Assembly (NCBI GenBank): GCA_902526405.1
Contig: CABZKL010000004.1
Span: forward strand, 1-55,393
Direction of reading: 5' to 3'
DNA length: 55,393 nt
Source of the DNA: an uncultured Pelagibacteraceae bacterium
GTDB lineage: Bacteria; Pseudomonadota; Alphaproteobacteria; Pelagibacterales; Pelagibacteraceae
The position numbers and the translations under genes were made by a program. Below are positions 32,721 through 40,586 of the stretch, in pieces. Below the pieces are notes generated by a model. The model worked only from the letters and a program-made list of their open reading frames with translations. It was not told the origin of the DNA and did not search any database. Numbering within the stretch: position 1 is the first letter of the stretch; every line of letters starts with the position of its first letter.

Positions 32721-33242
32721 GTTAAAAATACCTTAACAGAGTATGGTATTATTTCAAAGGTGTTACATTGGCTTAGTGCAATATTATTACTAATCCAAAT
32801 TCCTCTTGGTTTTTATTTAGTTGATCTTGATTTTGGAGAAGAAAGATTAACTATAGAAAATATTCATATTATAATAGGCTTATCAATATTTTACTTGGTT
32901 ATTATAAGACTACTGAACAAAATTTTTAACCCCACACCAAAATTAGATCCAAGCATTTTTAAAGGTCAAAAATTTATAGCTAAATTAAATCATATTCTTT
33001 TATATGTGGCAATTTTATCAATAACCATTTCGGGTATTTTAAAAAAATTATTTAATGGTGAAACATTGGTGATATTTTTCAAAGAAATTAAAATCCAAGA
33101 TAACTTTGTATTAGCTGATCAATTTTATAACATTCATATATTCTCAAATTATACAATTATTGCTCTGATTGCCCTTCACATTTCTGCTGTCATAATTCAT
33201 AAGCTATTTTTTAACGAAAATTTGTTAAAAAAAATTCTCTAA
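32715..33242 (+). CDS. cytochrome b561-family membrane protein
   Basis: 175 residues, four helices. The haem-ligand type histidines include H18 (KVLHWLSA) near the N-terminus, H51 in helix 2 (IHIIIGLS), and histidines in helices 3 and 4 (LNHILLY, ALHISAVIIHK). This is the bacterial di-haem b561 (CybB) pattern, a quinol-linked electron carrier. The ATG at 32715 overlaps the divergent cytochrome c' start; an ATG at 32719 is out of frame, so the listed start stands. Its promoter must lie inside the cytochrome c' gene. Confidence 0.85.
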   Translation: MHVKNTLTEYGIISKVLHWLSAILLLIQIPLGFYLVDLDFGEERLTIENIHIIIGLSIFYLVIIRLLNKIFNPTPKLDPSIFKGQKFIAKLNHILLYVAILSITISGILKKLFNGETLVIFFKEIKIQDNFVLADQFYNIHIFSNYTIIALIALHISAVIIHKLFFNENLLKKIL

Positions 33243-33247
33243 AATAT

Positions 33248-33685
33248 TTAGTGACAGTTAATTCCAAACTTTTTTAATCTCCAATAATTATATGGCCATG
33301 GAGTTAAAAAACCTACAATCAGCATAATAGGTACAACCCACCAGGTTAGAATTGCACCACCAGTTAGAATATAATCTGTTGAATTCATCATAATTTCCAT
33401 ACTTAGCATAGAAATTAAACTCATGCCTGATGCTGTCTTTACTGCTCCATTAAATGAGAAACCTTGTCGTATTAAAATTATAGTCTCTAATATTATGCTT
33501 GTAATTAATCCATTTATAATAGCTAAAATCATTATGCCTAACAGTGGAAAAGGTATTTTAGTTAATTGAAAAAATAATATAGTTCCAAAATCACCAATAG
33601 CGCAACCTAACAAACACCAACTAGTGTTTTTTGCACTTCTTTTCCAAGTGTGTTTACATGCCCAATGAAATGTGGAGCTAATCAT
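33248..33685 (-). CDS. DUF4396 membrane protein
   Basis: 145 residues from the ATG at 33685. The opening MISSTFHWACKHTWKRSAKNTSW and WCLLGCAIGDFGTI are the DUF4396 signature, and four helices follow. A longer reading from 33733 adds 16 residues but would run into the divergent gene's start and dilutes the conserved opening, so I reject it. Family function is unknown; members are often near thiol or metal-stress genes. It is divergent from the persulfide dioxygenase across 22 nt. Confidence 0.83.
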   Translation of the reverse strand: MISSTFHWACKHTWKRSAKNTSWCLLGCAIGDFGTILFFQLTKIPFPLLGIMILAIINGLITSIILETIILIRQGFSFNGAVKTASGMSLISMLSMEIMMNSTDYILTGGAILTWWVVPIMLIVGFLTPWPYNYWRLKKFGINCH

Positions 33686-33707
33686 AATTATTTGATAATA
33701 ATAAAAA

Positions 33708-34391
33708 ATGATTTTTAAACAACTGTTTGACACAAAATCATCGACTTATACTTACCTAATAGCTTCGGCAAAAGGTCGCGAAGCAATTATTATAGATCCA
33801 GTTTTAGAAAATGTTGACGAATATATAAGTCATTTAAGGGAACTCGATTTAAAACTAGTGAAAGTAATAGATACTCATATTCATGCTGATCACATTACTG
33901 GTGCATCAAAATTAAAAAGTAATACAAATTGTACAACAATCATGGGAGAAAATTCCCCTGCAGAAACTGTAGATATAAAACTTAAAGACGATGGAATTAT
34001 TGAAATAGATCAATTAAAAATTAGGGCAATGTTTACCCCAGGTCATACTTCAGATAGTTACAGTTTTTTAATGGGTAACTATTTATTCTCTGGCGATACT
34101 CTTTTAATTAATGGGACTGGGAGAACTGATTTTCAAAATGGTAGCTCTAAGGATGCTTATCATTCTCTTTTTCACAAATTATTAAAATTACCCGAAGAAA
34201 CAATTCTATACCCTGGTCATGATTATAATGGAAAAAAATCTAGTACTATTGGTAAAGAAAAAGAGCACAACCCAAGGCTTCAAGTAGAAAATGTAGATCA
34301 GTATATTGAAATTATGTCTAATTTAAATTTATCAAAACCAGTGATGATTGATCATAATATATCTAGAAATCTTAAACTTGGAGACAATTAA
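33708..34391 (+). CDS. persulfide dioxygenase (ETHE1-like metallo-beta-lactamase fold)
   Basis: 227 residues. Oxidises glutathione persulfide to sulfite. The metal-site motif is T-H57-I-H59-A-D61-H62, with H113 (PGHTSDS), D130 (LFSGDTL) and H171 (YPGHDY). The GTGRTDFQNGSS stretch is characteristic of ETHE1-type enzymes over glyoxalase II. Only one iron is used in that subgroup. With the rhodanese (5.7 kb) and CysK it fits sulfide or cysteine-sulfur disposal. A hairpin follows the stop at once. Confidence 0.9.
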   Translation: MIFKQLFDTKSSTYTYLIASAKGREAIIIDPVLENVDEYISHLRELDLKLVKVIDTHIHADHITGASKLKSNTNCTTIMGENSPAETVDIKLKDDGIIEIDQLKIRAMFTPGHTSDSYSFLMGNYLFSGDTLLINGTGRTDFQNGSSKDAYHSLFHKLLKLPEETILYPGHDYNGKKSSTIGKEKEHNPRLQVENVDQYIEIMSNLNLSKPVMIDHNISRNLKLGDN

Positions 34392-34418
34392 TTATGCCCC
34401 TTATAAAAAGAGGCATAA
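34392..34418 (+). terminator. hairpin after the persulfide dioxygenase gene
   Basis: TTATGCC (34392-34398) pairs with GGCATAA (34412-34418), and an inner CTT (34400-34402) with AAG (34408-34410). It begins 1 nt after the stop. The following sequence is A/T-rich but not a U-tract, so termination strength is uncertain. Confidence 0.5.
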
Positions 34419-34565
34419 ATTATAAATAACAAGAGAGATAATCAATCAAAAATAAATATAAATTCTTTAATTAATTAATTTATTTATATAGTTAACAGAA
34501 ATTTTTAATAACTACATTTGGTCAAAACAGCTATGCATTAACTGGGTTTAACAGACTGAGAAAAG

Positions 34566-34883
34566 TTAAGATAAAAAAACAAATATGATTATCCAATAAG
34601 ATAACAGGCCAGAGAATATAGTTGCAATAACATTTTTAGAAAAATAACCAACAATAATTGCAACTAACGCACCAAATATTTTAGGATCATTCATTTCTAT
34701 ATAAGCCCCATAATCATTAATAAATATTGCAGGAAATATAATTGCAGGAAATACTGCAGATGGAACATAAGCTAATACAGCTTTGATTTTTTCACCAAGG
34801 AGATCTCTTCTAACTAGAGCAATCATAGTCATTCTAGTAAAATAAGTTAATATTCCAGCAATTGTAATTGATAGCCAGGTCAT
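34566..34883 (-). CDS. azlD: AzlD-family branched-chain amino acid exporter small subunit
   Basis: 105 residues, four helices. The opening TWLSITIAGILTYFTRMTMI and VLAYVPSAVFPAIIFPAIF are AzlD signatures. It works with AzlC in export of branched-chain amino acids or analogues. It overlaps the azlC 3' end by 4 nt. The 174-nt gap downstream (34392-34565) has only the hairpin listed above and nothing else recognised. Confidence 0.87.
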   Translation of the reverse strand: MTWLSITIAGILTYFTRMTMIALVRRDLLGEKIKAVLAYVPSAVFPAIIFPAIFINDYGAYIEMNDPKIFGALVAIIVGYFSKNVIATIFSGLLSYWIIIFVFLS

Positions 34884-35566
34884 TTTTTTAACCTCAATAA
34901 TAATGCTGCAACAAATAAAGCTATAACAGGTGAAATAAGAATATAAGATTTAAATGGCGCTTCAAAAAATAATAAAGAACTTATACCGCAAACAAGCATT
35001 ACAATTACATGATCCATTTTTTTTAAATCTTGAACAACAATTGCAATAAAAGTTAAAGGAATTGCAAACTTTAATCCAAGTTCTTCAGGAACAAATGAAC
35101 CTAATATTATCCCTGCAAGTGTTGCTATTTGCCAACAAACCCACATTGTAATTCCTGTGCCTAGTAAGTGATAGTGCAGATATTGTTCGGTTTTATTTTT
35201 TTTAAAAAATTTATTAGACTCAGCAAATCCTTGATCAACCACAACATAAGAAATTAATAGCTTCTTAATCAAAGATAATTTTTCTAAATACTCAGATAAA
35301 ACTGCCCCATAAAGCAAATGTCTTGAGTTGATTACTCCTACTGAGGTAACAGCAACTAATGAGGAAGCTCCACCTGATAATAATTGTAAAAATACTATTT
35401 GTGAGGCTCCTCCAAATATAATGATGGACATAGCGTAAACTAAGTATGGATTAAAACCTAGGTCTACACCAATTGCTCCACAAATTATTCCAAAAGGAAT
35501 TACTGAAAGCATATGAGGAGCAATATCAAGCATACCTCTTGAAAATAACTGTTTTTTTGAAAGCAT
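34880..35566 (-). CDS. azlC: AzlC-family branched-chain amino acid exporter large subunit
   Basis: 228 residues, about seven helices. ARGMLDIAPHMLSVIPFGIICGAIG-like opening, GGASQIVFLQLLSGGAS and SRHLLYGAVLS are the conserved AzlC blocks. Exporter direction is known for the family; the natural substrate here is inferred. It lies 14 nt after the fbpC stop on the same strand, so the iron operon may read into it. Confidence 0.9.
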   Translation of the reverse strand: MLSKKQLFSRGMLDIAPHMLSVIPFGIICGAIGVDLGFNPYLVYAMSIIIFGGASQIVFLQLLSGGASSLVAVTSVGVINSRHLLYGAVLSEYLEKLSLIKKLLISYVVVDQGFAESNKFFKKNKTEQYLHYHLLGTGITMWVCWQIATLAGIILGSFVPEELGLKFAIPLTFIAIVVQDLKKMDHVIVMLVCGISSLLFFEAPFKSYILISPVIALFVAALLLRLKK

Positions 35567-35580
35567 TTATTTTGTTTGTA

Positions 35581-36642
35581 TTAAAAACAAACTATATGAT
35601 CAATATTAATTGGTCTTTTAATACCAAATTTTTCATCCACTTCATGCTGATGAACGTGATGAGAGTGAACAAAGACAGGGATCAATAAATCACTATTGGT
35701 CTTTAAAGTATAAATAAAATTTGTTCCCCTAAATTTCCTATCAACAACCTCTAACTTAAGATTACTTCTATCATCATGCTCAAGATCTTCTGGTTGTAAT
35801 AACAATTGCACATCAGAACCTTTTGGATAATGTTTTATAAAATTACCTTTAATTGTTCCTAAATCTTTATTTTCTAACGAATTTTCACCTGTTACTTTAG
35901 CTGGAATTAGTATTCCTCTATTTAAAAAATTTACTACTTCAACAGAGTTTGGGAAATGATAAACATTATAGGGATCATCAAGCTGCTTTATCTGGCCGTC
36001 TAAAATAATGGCACATTTATTTCCTAAATAAAAAGCTTCATAGGAGTCATGAGTAACTATTATCGTTGTAATTTTTAATCTGCTTAGTATTTTTTTTAAT
36101 CTTACTTGAATTTCCTCTTTAAAACTTTGATCAACATTTGATAGAGGTTCATCTAATAGCAAAAGATCAGGTTGAGTTAGTAGAGATCTTGCAAGAGAAG
36201 CTCTTTGTGCCTCACCTGCGCTTATTTCATGAGGATATTTAGGTAATATTTTTGAGATATCTAGAAATTCAACTATTTCTTTAAAACTTATTTTCTTTCT
36301 TCTTTTTCCTTTGTTTTTCTCTGCGCCTAACAATATATTTTTTTCAACAGTGTAATGTGGAAATAGACTATTATCCTGAAAAGCTAGGGATATATTCCTA
36401 TGCTCAGGCTCAATATTTTCTTTTTTAGAGGATAACAATTTACCATTTAATTTGATTGATCCTTTATCAATTTTTTCTAATCCAGCTATTGTTCTAAGAA
36501 TTGTTGTTTTCCCAATACCTGATGGACCAAGAATACATAAAGTTTCGCCTTCGTTTTCAATGTTAAAAGAGGCATTCTTAACCTTAGTTTTACCACCTAT
36601 AATAAAATCAACGTTTTTAATTTCTAAAAAATTTTTAATCAT
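35581..36642 (-). CDS. fbpC: iron(III) ABC transporter ATP-binding protein (FbpC)
   Basis: 353 residues. Walker A GPSGIGKTT with K45, signature ISAGEAQRAS (an unusual form of LSGGQ), Walker B LLLLDEPLSN and the switch H in VTHD. The C-terminal regulatory domain from about 240 (NRGILIPAKVTG) is of the TOBE type seen in ferric and sulfate/molybdate importers. It overlaps the fbpB 3' end by 4 nt. It energises the FbpB permease and could in principle serve other permeases, although its domain type is not MalK-like. Confidence 0.9.
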   Translation of the reverse strand: MIKNFLEIKNVDFIIGGKTKVKNASFNIENEGETLCILGPSGIGKTTILRTIAGLEKIDKGSIKLNGKLLSSKKENIEPEHRNISLAFQDNSLFPHYTVEKNILLGAEKNKGKRRKKISFKEIVEFLDISKILPKYPHEISAGEAQRASLARSLLTQPDLLLLDEPLSNVDQSFKEEIQVRLKKILSRLKITTIIVTHDSYEAFYLGNKCAIILDGQIKQLDDPYNVYHFPNSVEVVNFLNRGILIPAKVTGENSLENKDLGTIKGNFIKHYPKGSDVQLLLQPEDLEHDDRSNLKLEVVDRKFRGTNFIYTLKTNSDLLIPVFVHSHHVHQHEVDEKFGIKRPINIDHIVCF

Positions 36643-38261
36643 TTTTCTCTCAGAATATATTTAGATGTAAGCATAATAAATGCAGTTGCAATTAAAATTA
36701 AAAATAATGAAGGTGCAGCAGCAGCCTCAAGTAAATCCTCAGATGCAGAAATATAAGCAGTTGTTGCAAATGTTTCAAAGTTAAAAGGCCTTAAAATTAA
36801 TGTAATTGGAAGCTCTCTGATTATTTCAAGAGAAATTAATATTATAACAAACAAGAGCGAGTTTCTTAAATATGGAACATGAATATTCATAAATGTTTTT
36901 TGTTTTGAATAACCAAGAAGATAAGAACTTTCATCGACAGAGATATTAATTTTTTCATATCCAGATTTTATTCCATTAAATGCTAAAGAATAAAATCTTA
37001 TAAAATACACAAGAACTAAACCAAGGATAGATCCTATAAACACTTTTTTTATAGACAATAGGCCTAGGGCCTGAACAATATTTTCATCAAACCATGCAAT
37101 AAAGGTTATAAATGCAACTGCTAAAATGACTCCAGGAATTGCGTAGCCAGAAATAGATAGAGTAGATAAAATATTTAATACTTTATTTTTTGACACTCGA
37201 TTTCCGTAATTTGAAATAAGAGAAAAAATTATTAAAACTGAGCTTGATAAAAATACTAAATAAATTGTATTTAAAGTAAGAGTAACAATTTGAAGATCAA
37301 AAAAGTTTTCAGGAAATTTGATAGTCCAATATAACATTTGACACAATGGAAATAAAAAACTCAAAAAGAATAAAATAAAACAAATAAAAAATGCAATAAA
37401 AGCATTTGATCCTGAAAGCTGTATTTTTTCTTTCTGTTTAAAGCCACCTTTTGTATTCGAGTGGTATCTTGCTTTTTTTCTAGATAAATTTTCTAAAATA
37501 AAAAGTGCAAATATAAATATTAAAAGAAAGAAAGATATCCTATTTGAAAAAGCTAAATCATCAAATGCTATCCAAGAATTATAAATTCCAGTTGTTAAAG
37601 TGTTGATTGAAAAAAAATCAACTGCCCCAAATTCAGCTAAAGTTTCCATCGCTACAAGAGATAAACCAGCGACTATAGCTGGCCTAGCCGCTGGTAAAAT
37701 TAAAGAATAAAAAGATTTTAATTTTGAAAATCCTAAACTTCTTCCTAAATCAATTAAGTTTTGAGATTGGTAAAGAAATGATGCTCTTGTAAGAATATAT
37801 ACATAGGCAAATAAAGAAAAAGAAAGTGAAAGAACAGCTCCAAACAAACCATCAAATTTTGGAATGTGCTGGTTGTAATTTCCTGGTCCAAATAAATTTT
37901 TTAAAACAGAATATAATGTTCCAAAATTCTCAAAAAAAGCTGTTAATGAATAAGCATAAATATAGGGAGGTACAGCGAAAGATAATATCAGAGCCCATTT
38001 AAAAAAATTACTAAGTGGAAATTTATAAAAGGAAACTAAATAAGCTGCGCTAGTCCCAAATATAAAAGTTAGGACTAAAACACAAATTAATAGAGTAAAT
38101 GAATTAAATATATATTCTAATAAAAAAGTATCTTTTAAAATTTGATAGTAATTAGAAGTATCTACAAAAAAGCTAGAGAAAACCGTAATAATTGGGATCG
38201 CAACAATAATTGAAATCAGTAAAGAACTTAGAAACCAAAAATTAACTTTTCTTAAATACAT
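36639..38261 (-). CDS. fbpB: iron(III) ABC transporter permease (FbpB)
   Basis: 540 residues forming two fused permease domains of six helices each, as in FbpB/SfuB. Two EAA-like loops are visible: LIDLGRSLGFSKLKSFYSLILP and ISVDESSYLLGYSKQKTFMN. It imports Fe3+ delivered by FbpA. It is separated from the upstream small gene by a long hairpin. Cytosolic partner is the FbpC gene, overlapping by 4 nt. Confidence 0.9.
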   Translation of the reverse strand: MYLRKVNFWFLSSLLISIIVAIPIITVFSSFFVDTSNYYQILKDTFLLEYIFNSFTLLICVLVLTFIFGTSAAYLVSFYKFPLSNFFKWALILSFAVPPYIYAYSLTAFFENFGTLYSVLKNLFGPGNYNQHIPKFDGLFGAVLSLSFSLFAYVYILTRASFLYQSQNLIDLGRSLGFSKLKSFYSLILPAARPAIVAGLSLVAMETLAEFGAVDFFSINTLTTGIYNSWIAFDDLAFSNRISFFLLIFIFALFILENLSRKKARYHSNTKGGFKQKEKIQLSGSNAFIAFFICFILFFLSFLFPLCQMLYWTIKFPENFFDLQIVTLTLNTIYLVFLSSSVLIIFSLISNYGNRVSKNKVLNILSTLSISGYAIPGVILAVAFITFIAWFDENIVQALGLLSIKKVFIGSILGLVLVYFIRFYSLAFNGIKSGYEKINISVDESSYLLGYSKQKTFMNIHVPYLRNSLLFVIILISLEIIRELPITLILRPFNFETFATTAYISASEDLLEAAAAPSLFLILIATAFIMLTSKYILREK

Positions 38262-38278
38262 TTTTACCCTTATAATCT

Positions 38279-38328
38279 AAGTGAACATAATCAATAGTAG
38301 GGTAATAACTATTGAGTTATGTTCACTT
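38279..38328 (-). promoter_or_regulatory. long intercistronic hairpin upstream of fbpB
   Basis: AAGTGAACATAA (38279-38290) pairs with TTATGTTCACTT (38317-38328), and TCAATAGT (38291-38298) continues with ACTATTGA (38308-38315). This gives 20 base pairs with one bulged base (38316) and a 9-nt loop. It follows the small CDS by 8 nt on the minus-strand message. It would strongly favour fbpA and small-gene mRNA over fbpB-fbpC. Confidence 0.8.
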
Positions 38329-38336
38329 TCTAAAAA

Positions 38337-38531
38337 CTATCTTTTTAAATCAAAAACATTAGTAATATGATCAATATCACTTTTTTTAATTTTAGATAAT
38401 TTTCTATTATTTATTTTATTTTTGATTTTTTCAACTTCCAACGTGCATGGTTCACATGTTATCTGACCCATTAGTGAACCCCTCGCATCAGAAGAATTAT
38501 TTGTATCAAAACTAAATAAATTCTTTTTCAC
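38337..38531 (-). CDS. small CxxC protein between fbpA and fbpB
   Basis: 64 residues from a GTG start at 38531, 7 nt after the fbpA stop. The middle carries QITCEPCTLEVEKIKNKI, a CxxC followed by a charged helix. No signal peptide or membrane helix. The family is not recognised. Position inside the Fur-box-controlled iron operon and the CxxC suggest metal or redox sensing, which is inference. The ribosome site is weak, so it depends on coupling to fbpA. A long hairpin follows the stop. Confidence 0.55.
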   Translation of the reverse strand: MKKNLFSFDTNNSSDARGSLMGQITCEPCTLEVEKIKNKINNRKLSKIKKSDIDHITNVFDLKR

Positions 38532-38538
38532 TTATTTA

Positions 38539-39567
38539 TTACTTCCAACCTGCTGCAGTCATTACTTCTAATGCTGCTGCTTGATTTTTTCCATAAGAAG
38601 CTAGTTTAGTATTCATATCTTGTTGAAAATCTAATCCTAGATTATTTACTACTAATGGACTTGGTGAAACACCTTCAATCATTGGAAACTCAAATGTGTT
38701 GTTGGTGAAGTGCTCTTGAGACTCTGGAGTCAATAAAAACTCTACAAGTTTAATTGCATTATCTTTATTTGGTGCTCCTTTTACTAGAGCTGCACAACTA
38801 ACATTCATATGTGTTCCTCTACCATTTTGATTAGGAAAGAAAGCTTTTACTTTTTTAGCTGCTTCTTGTTGCTCTGCACCTTTTTTACCAGATAACATAA
38901 GAGCTAAATAATAAGTGTTAGCTACTGCAATATCAGCTTCTCCTGCTGCTACTGCCATTATCTGAGCTCTATCGTTTCCTTTAGAGTCTCTAGCCATATT
39001 TGCAACAACTCCTTTTGCCCACTCAGCTGTAGCTTTTTTTCCATTATTTTCAATTAATGAGGCTACAAGAGATTTATTATAAATATTACTAGATTTTCTT
39101 ATTACTAATCTACCTTTCCATTTAGGATCAGCTAGACCTTCATAAGACATTCCAGATAATTCAGCACCAGTAACTCTTTCAGGTGAATAATAAATTATTC
39201 TAGCTCTTTTTGCTATTCCAACCCATTTATTTGTTCTAAAGCTTTTTGGAACAGCAGCTCTTATAGCTTCAGATGATAAGCCACGTTGAAGATGACCTTT
39301 TGCATCCATTGCACCACATCTTCCAGCATCTGCAGTGATGTATAGATCGGCAGATGAATCTGCACCTTCGCTGATGATTCTTTTTTCTAAAGCACCTGAT
39401 TTACCGTTAATTAAATTTACTTTAATTCCTGTTGCTTTAGTAAACTTTCCATAAAGATCAGCGTCTGCTTTATAGTGTCTTGCATTAAATATATTAACTT
39501 CATTTGCAATCGCGATAGATGATGCAAATACAGAGAATACTAATGCTATAATTGATATTTTTCTCAT
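38539..39567 (-). CDS. fbpA: iron(III) ABC transporter substrate-binding protein (FbpA)
   Basis: 342 residues from the ATG at 39567. A Sec signal peptide covers 1-20 (IAIA cleavage), and the mature start EVNIFNARHYKADADLYGKF is typical of FbpA/FutA. A YY-rich iron site is expected near ANTYYLALML. An ATG-less extension to 39636 is possible in frame but would run through the Fur boxes and lacks a ribosome site, while AAAGGGAGAT stands right before 39567. It binds periplasmic Fe3+. Confidence 0.92.
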   Translation of the reverse strand: MRKISIIALVFSVFASSIAIANEVNIFNARHYKADADLYGKFTKATGIKVNLINGKSGALEKRIISEGADSSADLYITADAGRCGAMDAKGHLQRGLSSEAIRAAVPKSFRTNKWVGIAKRARIIYYSPERVTGAELSGMSYEGLADPKWKGRLVIRKSSNIYNKSLVASLIENNGKKATAEWAKGVVANMARDSKGNDRAQIMAVAAGEADIAVANTYYLALMLSGKKGAEQQEAAKKVKAFFPNQNGRGTHMNVSCAALVKGAPNKDNAIKLVEFLLTPESQEHFTNNTFEFPMIEGVSPSPLVVNNLGLDFQQDMNTKLASYGKNQAAALEVMTAAGWK

Positions 39568-39593
39568 ATCTCCCTTTGTATTTATGTTTATTT

Positions 39594-39636
39594 GCGAATG
39601 AGAATTATTCTCAATGCGAATGATTATCAATCGCAT
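39594..39636 (-). promoter_or_regulatory. two overlapping Fur-box-like palindromes upstream of fbpA
   Basis: GCGAATGAGAATTATTCTCA begins the first box (39594-39618, arms TGAGAA/TTCTCA). The second, ATGCGA...TCGCAT (39614-39636), contains TGATTATCA at its centre and shares ATGCG with the first. Both match the GATAATGATTATC-type Fur operator in spacing. They lie 27-69 nt upstream of the fbpA ATG, a good place for iron-dependent repression. Confidence 0.72.
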
Positions 39637-39698
39637 ATAATGTCGCAGTTTTCAATGATTTTTTGAGATTATAAAGGAAAATATTTGTCTTTTAAGAA

Positions 39699-40586
39699 TT
39701 ATTTCCAATCACCAATCTTACTAAATAAGAAATTCCTAAAAGCTTGAACTCTAGCGGTATTTTTTAGGGATTGAGGGTAAACGAAATGTGCCTCGGTAAT
39801 TGGTCCCTCTACTTTAGGTAACACTTTAATAATATTGCTAGAACTTGATACTAAATATTCGGGGAGTGCAGCTAGCCCTACACCAGACTCAACACCATAC
39901 AATAATCCACTTACACTATTAACTTTCATAACAGATTTTCTTTTTTTTCCATCATGCATACCTGTCTTTAAAGCCCAATCAGGATTATAGACTGGTGAAG
40001 GTGCACCTTTTCCAAATGAAATAAACTTATGTTTATTCAAATCATTTACAGTTTTTGGCATACCATTTTTCTCTAAATATTTACTTGAACCATAGATATA
40101 GTACTTAATATCAACTAACTTTTTTTGAATATAGTTAAGCTGTTTAGGTCTTCTCATAAAAATTCCAATATCAGCTTGTCGGGTACTTAAATCTAATTCT
40201 TTATCATCAAAAACTAATTCTATTTCTATTTCAGGGTTCAGCGTCATGAATTCCTGAATTCTTGGCGTTAACCAATGAGTTCCGAAACTTCTAACAGTAG
40301 TAATAGTTAATTTTCCTGTGGGTTTATTTTTTTGATCTCCTAATGATGTTTCAACTTCTTTAAGTTTACTAATTACTTCATGAGCAGTTTTAAAAACATA
40401 TTCTCCATTTTCAGTAAGAGTTAATCCTCTTGCATGTCTCTCAAATAATTGAACTTTTAAATCTTGTTCTAGAGATTGAATTTGTCTACTTATTGCAGAT
40501 TGACTTAAATTTAAGTTAACAGTAGCGTTTGTGAAGCTACCAGCTTCAGCCACTGCATGAAAAATTTTTAATTTATCCCAATCCAT
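39699..40586 (-). CDS. LysR-family transcriptional regulator
   Basis: 295 residues. N-terminal winged HTH (4-63: LKIFHAVAEAGSFTNATVNL onward, LSQSAISRQIQSLEQDL) and a periplasmic-binding-like effector domain from about 92. It is the only recognised transcription factor of the window. Its ATG shares 1 nt with the acuI stop, so it is co-transcribed with folE-acuI rather than divergent, which is not the usual LysR layout. Control of acuI or of the nearby iron genes is speculative. Confidence 0.9.
   Translation of the reverse strand: MDWDKLKIFHAVAEAGSFTNATVNLNLSQSAISRQIQSLEQDLKVQLFERHARGLTLTENGEYVFKTAHEVISKLKEVETSLGDQKNKPTGKLTITTVRSFGTHWLTPRIQEFMTLNPEIEIELVFDDKELDLSTRQADIGIFMRRPKQLNYIQKKLVDIKYYIYGSSKYLEKNGMPKTVNDLNKHKFISFGKGAPSPVYNPDWALKTGMHDGKKRKSVMKVNSVSGLLYGVESGVGLAALPEYLVSSSSNIIKVLPKVEGPITEAHFVYPQSLKNTARVQAFRNFLFSKIGDWK

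Noticed and set aside
33686..33733. N-terminal extension of the DUF4396 gene
   Set aside because: It overlaps the divergent persulfide dioxygenase start and adds residues not typical of the family; the ATG at 33685 fits better.
34419..34565. tRNA, small gene or pseudogene in the azlD downstream gap
   Set aside because: No cloverleaf, no open frame of useful length, and no similarity I recognise, although the 34510-34560 part is less A/T-rich than usual.
39568..39636. N-terminal extension of FbpA
   Set aside because: It would place coding sequence over the Fur boxes and push the signal peptide inward; the ATG at 39567 has AGGGAG just ahead.
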